From positions 62,001 through 126,000 of the forward strand of contig NZ_CP071798.1 in assembly GCF_017498505.1 (NCBI RefSeq): DNA of 64,000 bases. The letters run 5' to 3'. The stretch is from Sporosarcina sp. Te-1. GTDB lineage: Bacteria; Bacillota; Bacilli; Bacillales_A; Planococcaceae. Of the stretch, positions 62,356 to 64,000 are shown piece by piece. The notes under the pieces were generated by a model. The model had not been told where the DNA came from, did no database searches, and saw only the letters and a program-made list of their open reading frames with translations. Position 1 is the first letter of the stretch, and every line of letters begins with the position of its first letter. Both the position numbers and the translations under genes were made by a program.

Positions 62356-62616
62356 GTGTATCAGTATAATGGGTATCTAATGCCGATAATTGCAAAGCAG
62401 CCCATGAATTGCTATAGCAAAGCGCAGGTTGAATTATGGAATAAAAACCGGCTTCTCTGGGAGCAACATGTCACGTGGACTCGGATGGCGATTACTGCAA
62501 TTGTCTTCAAACTACCTGATTTACAATTTGTACTCGCTCGCCTGTTGCGCAATGCAACGGACATGGGTAACGCTTTGAAACCGTTCAGCAGTATTAGGAG
62601 AGTAGGACTGGCGTAA
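62356..62616 (+). pseudogene. Truncated conserved protein (WEQHVTWTRM family)
   Basis: The N-terminal 75 residues (LLWEQHVTWTRMAITAIVFKLPDLQFVLARLLRNATDMGNALKPF) match a Firmicutes family of about 150 residues, sometimes misannotated as acetylglutamate kinase. After KPF the family would continue with a YG-type segment, but here it reads SSIRRVGLA and stops. The DNA to 62760 gives no continuing frame that I can join safely. The gene has lost its 3' half. Function of the family is not known to me. Confidence 0.5.
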
Positions 62617-62823
62617 TTTCACCGTATTAGAAAGTGGATGAGCCAAAAATGGATTCCTCTGCTGTTGAAAACTCTCGCATCTGTAGTTGAGGCCAATAGG
62701 AAGTAGGTCAGGTATCAGTTGCTGATTGAGCGTGACTTCTTGCAGAATAAAGCGCTCTCAATCAGGTTGACGAAATATAGTTTTATGCTTTTTAGTGGCT
62801 TTTTTATATGAAGCAATAAAAGA

Positions 62824-62866
62824 AAAAATCCTTGAAATCTTGTTATTACAAGGTTTCAAGGATTTT
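62824..62866 (-). terminator. Terminator of rpsD
   Basis: AAATCCTTGAAA pairs with TTTCAAGGATTT around about 16 nt containing further pairing (CTTGTTATTACAAG), with T-rich sequence after it on the minus strand. Confidence 0.8.
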
Positions 62867-62893
62867 AACATGTCACTTAGAGAAGTGACTTTA

Positions 62894-63496
62894 TTAACGA
62901 GAGTAGAATTCAACGATAAGTGCTTCGTTGATTTCAGCAGCAAGTTCGCTGCGTTCAGGCATGCGGACGAATTGACCAACTTTGTTGTCAGCATCGAAAG
63001 AAACGTAGTCAGGAACATAGCTGTTCACTTCAAGCGCTTCGTTTACTGCTGTAAGGTTTTGGGATTTCTCGCGAAGAGAGATCTCTTGACCAGGTTTTAC
63101 GCTGTAGGATGGGATGTCAACGCGTTTGCCGTCAACAAGGATGTGTCCGTGGTTGACAAGTTGGCGTGCTGCACGACGTGTGCGTGCAAGACCCAAGCGG
63201 TATACTAGGTTGTCAAGGCGAGTTTCAAGAAGGATCATGAAGTTTTCACCGTGTTTACCTTGCATTTTAGCAGCTTTGTTAAAGATCGTTTTGAATTGGC
63301 GCTCGTTTACGCCGTACATGAAACGAAGTTTTTGTTTTTCTTGTAATTGCAATCCGTATTCGGATAGTTTCTTACGTTGGTTAGGACCGTGTTGTCCTGG
63401 TGCGTAAGGGCGTTTTTCAATTTCTTTCCCAGTTCCGCTTAGCGAAATGCCAAGACGACGGGACAGTTTCCATGATGGACCTGTATAACGAGCCAT
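62894..63496 (-). CDS. rpsD: 30S ribosomal protein S4
   Basis: A 200-residue ribosomal protein. [26 protein letters not shown] at the start, [29 protein letters not shown] as the S4 RNA-binding domain (about 105-133) and the [25 protein letters not shown] end are standard for Bacillales S4. It binds 16S rRNA early in 30S assembly. It has AGAGGAGGAG before the ATG. The 180-nt leader and free-standing location fit B. subtilis rpsD, which S4 represses by binding its own leader. Confidence 0.97.
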   Translation of the reverse strand: MARYTGPSWKLSRRLGISLSGTGKEIEKRPYAPGQHGPNQRKKLSEYGLQLQEKQKLRFMYGVNERQFKTIFNKAAKMQGKHGENFMILLETRLDNLVYRLGLARTRRAARQLVNHGHILVDGKRVDIPSYSVKPGQEISLREKSQNLTAVNEALEVNSYVPDYVSFDADNKVGQFVRMPERSELAAEINEALIVEFYSR

Positions 63497-63678
63497 GAGA
63501 GACTCCTCCTCTAATTGGTTTTATTTTGTTGTAAAATAAGAACCAGAAGTGTTCATGCCGCACGCCATTCTATTATCTTGCATCCTCGCCTCAGCAGCCT
63601 TAAGGTTACTCGATGCACCTTCAAAAAGGAATAGACTGGACAATCCGGAACACACTACTGCTGCGACTATTTTACACA
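63497..63678 (-). promoter_or_regulatory. rpsD mRNA leader, probable S4 autoregulatory site
   Basis: About 180 nt between the mapped-by-eye promoter and the rpsD ATG, without a gene. B. subtilis rpsD has a comparable leader through which S4 represses itself. Only position and length are seen here; the fold was not computed. Confidence 0.4.
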
Positions 63679-63684
63679 AGTTCC

Positions 63685-63713
63685 ATCATACCGTTCCGGC
63701 TTCCATCAGTCAA
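63685..63713 (-). promoter_or_regulatory. Sigma-A promoter of rpsD
   Basis: On the minus strand TTGACT (63713-63708), 17-bp spacer, TATGAT (63690-63685). A strong match, giving a leader of about 180 nt. Confidence 0.75.
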
Positions 63714-63835
63714 GCAAATTCTCGTGACATACGAAGATTGTCGCAATTTATTAATGGCATTTATAGGTGGGATGCATTACTATGGAAGAAAGACAAAAAC
63801 GGTACGTTTACGATTGTAGCAGGGGTGACATCGGT

Positions 63836-64000
63836 ATGAATCATCAGACGATCTTATATGAATTGAAATGCGGACTTTTTGATCTAAGTGCCAGTTCAAT
63901 GGAAGGGTTTCCATTGGAACGGACTTTTGAAGCATTGCAATGTCTGTTTTCGTCCCATTTTGGAATTGAACAAGCTGATTTCCTCTTGTATGAAAGCAAC
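63836..64000 (+). CDS. ytrP: YtrP-like GAF/GGDEF protein, N-terminal start (partial)
   Basis: Fifty-five codons run off the right edge: MNHQTILYELKCGLFDLSAS, then LERTFEALQCLFSSHFGIEQADFLLYE, which looks like the start of a GAF-type sensor domain. ATG 63836 follows AGGGGTGA. Identification as YtrP (GAF plus degenerate GGDEF, next to and divergent from rpsD in B. subtilis) rests mainly on position and this short stretch. Catalytic status of any GGDEF domain cannot be judged. Confidence 0.55.
   Translation, partial: MNHQTILYELKCGLFDLSASSMEGFPLERTFEALQCLFSSHFGIEQADFLLYESN

Noticed and set aside
63549..63839. Plus-strand frames opposite the rpsD leader
   Set aside because: They overlap the rpsD promoter and leader, have no ribosome site and look like chance.

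Overview
The window is chromosomal DNA of a low-to-mid GC, spore-forming Bacillales bacterium, most likely Planococcaceae close to Sporosarcina. This rests on gene content and on gene order like the B. subtilis ytq-ytp-ytx-acu-tyrS-rpsD region, on AGGAGG-type ribosome sites with many TTG starts, and on T-box leaders. The species is inferred, not shown.

Region by region. 1-4.6 kb: end of sbcC, two nutrient transporters (BrnQ, CstA), a GntR/FCD regulator and a GNAT acetyltransferase. 4.7-10.2 kb: a LysM-3D cell-wall protein under a perfect WalR box, a decayed gene, a short-chain dehydrogenase, a 21-bp intergenic repeat array, the ytqAB tRNA-modification pair and an MFS transporter. 10.2-14.7 kb: a two-subunit CoA-transferase, T-box-controlled leuS and a second 21-bp array. 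14.7-24.2 kb: a flavoprotein, MurJ-type flippase, pseudouridine synthase, ytzE, then pepV-dat-NERD-trmB-ytnP. 24.4-36.1 kb: DUF485 plus an acetate-type symporter, ytoP, a DUF84 phosphatase, a lipoprotein, ytpQ, ytpR, sftA, murC and a sigma-B-type ytxGH operon. 36.1-48.1 kb: an FtsA-like protein with a repetitive tail, aroA, ccpA, the divergent acuABC/acsA acetate module and a large class A penicillin-binding protein.

48.16-57.35 kb is a foreign island bounded by exact 16-bp direct repeats. It is a prophage reduced to a truncated integrase, two tail-gene fragments, a complete lysis cassette (two holins, glucosaminidase, amidase), cargo genes (an HEXXH protein, a secreted C39-type peptidase, a small membrane protein), a WYL-like/yolD pair and a group IIC intron. 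The intron sits between the yolD stop region and its terminator.

57.4-64 kb returns to core genome: T-box-controlled tyrS, divergent ku and ligD (two-gene end joining, with a forespore-type promoter before ku), a frameshifted VOC gene, a truncated conserved gene, rpsD with a long leader, and the start of a ytrP-like gene.

How the genes work together: AcsA makes acetyl-CoA and is controlled by acetylation (AcuA) and deacetylation (AcuC). The symporter and CoA-transferase may feed the same pool. MurC, MurJ, Dat, PepV, the class A PBP and the 3D protein serve cell-wall synthesis and remodelling. CcpA, WalR, sigma-B, T-boxes and an S4-type leader are the visible or likely controls. No classical defence system or CRISPR array is present. 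The most unusual material is the cargo-bearing prophage remnant, the precisely placed intron and the shared 21-bp repeat family.
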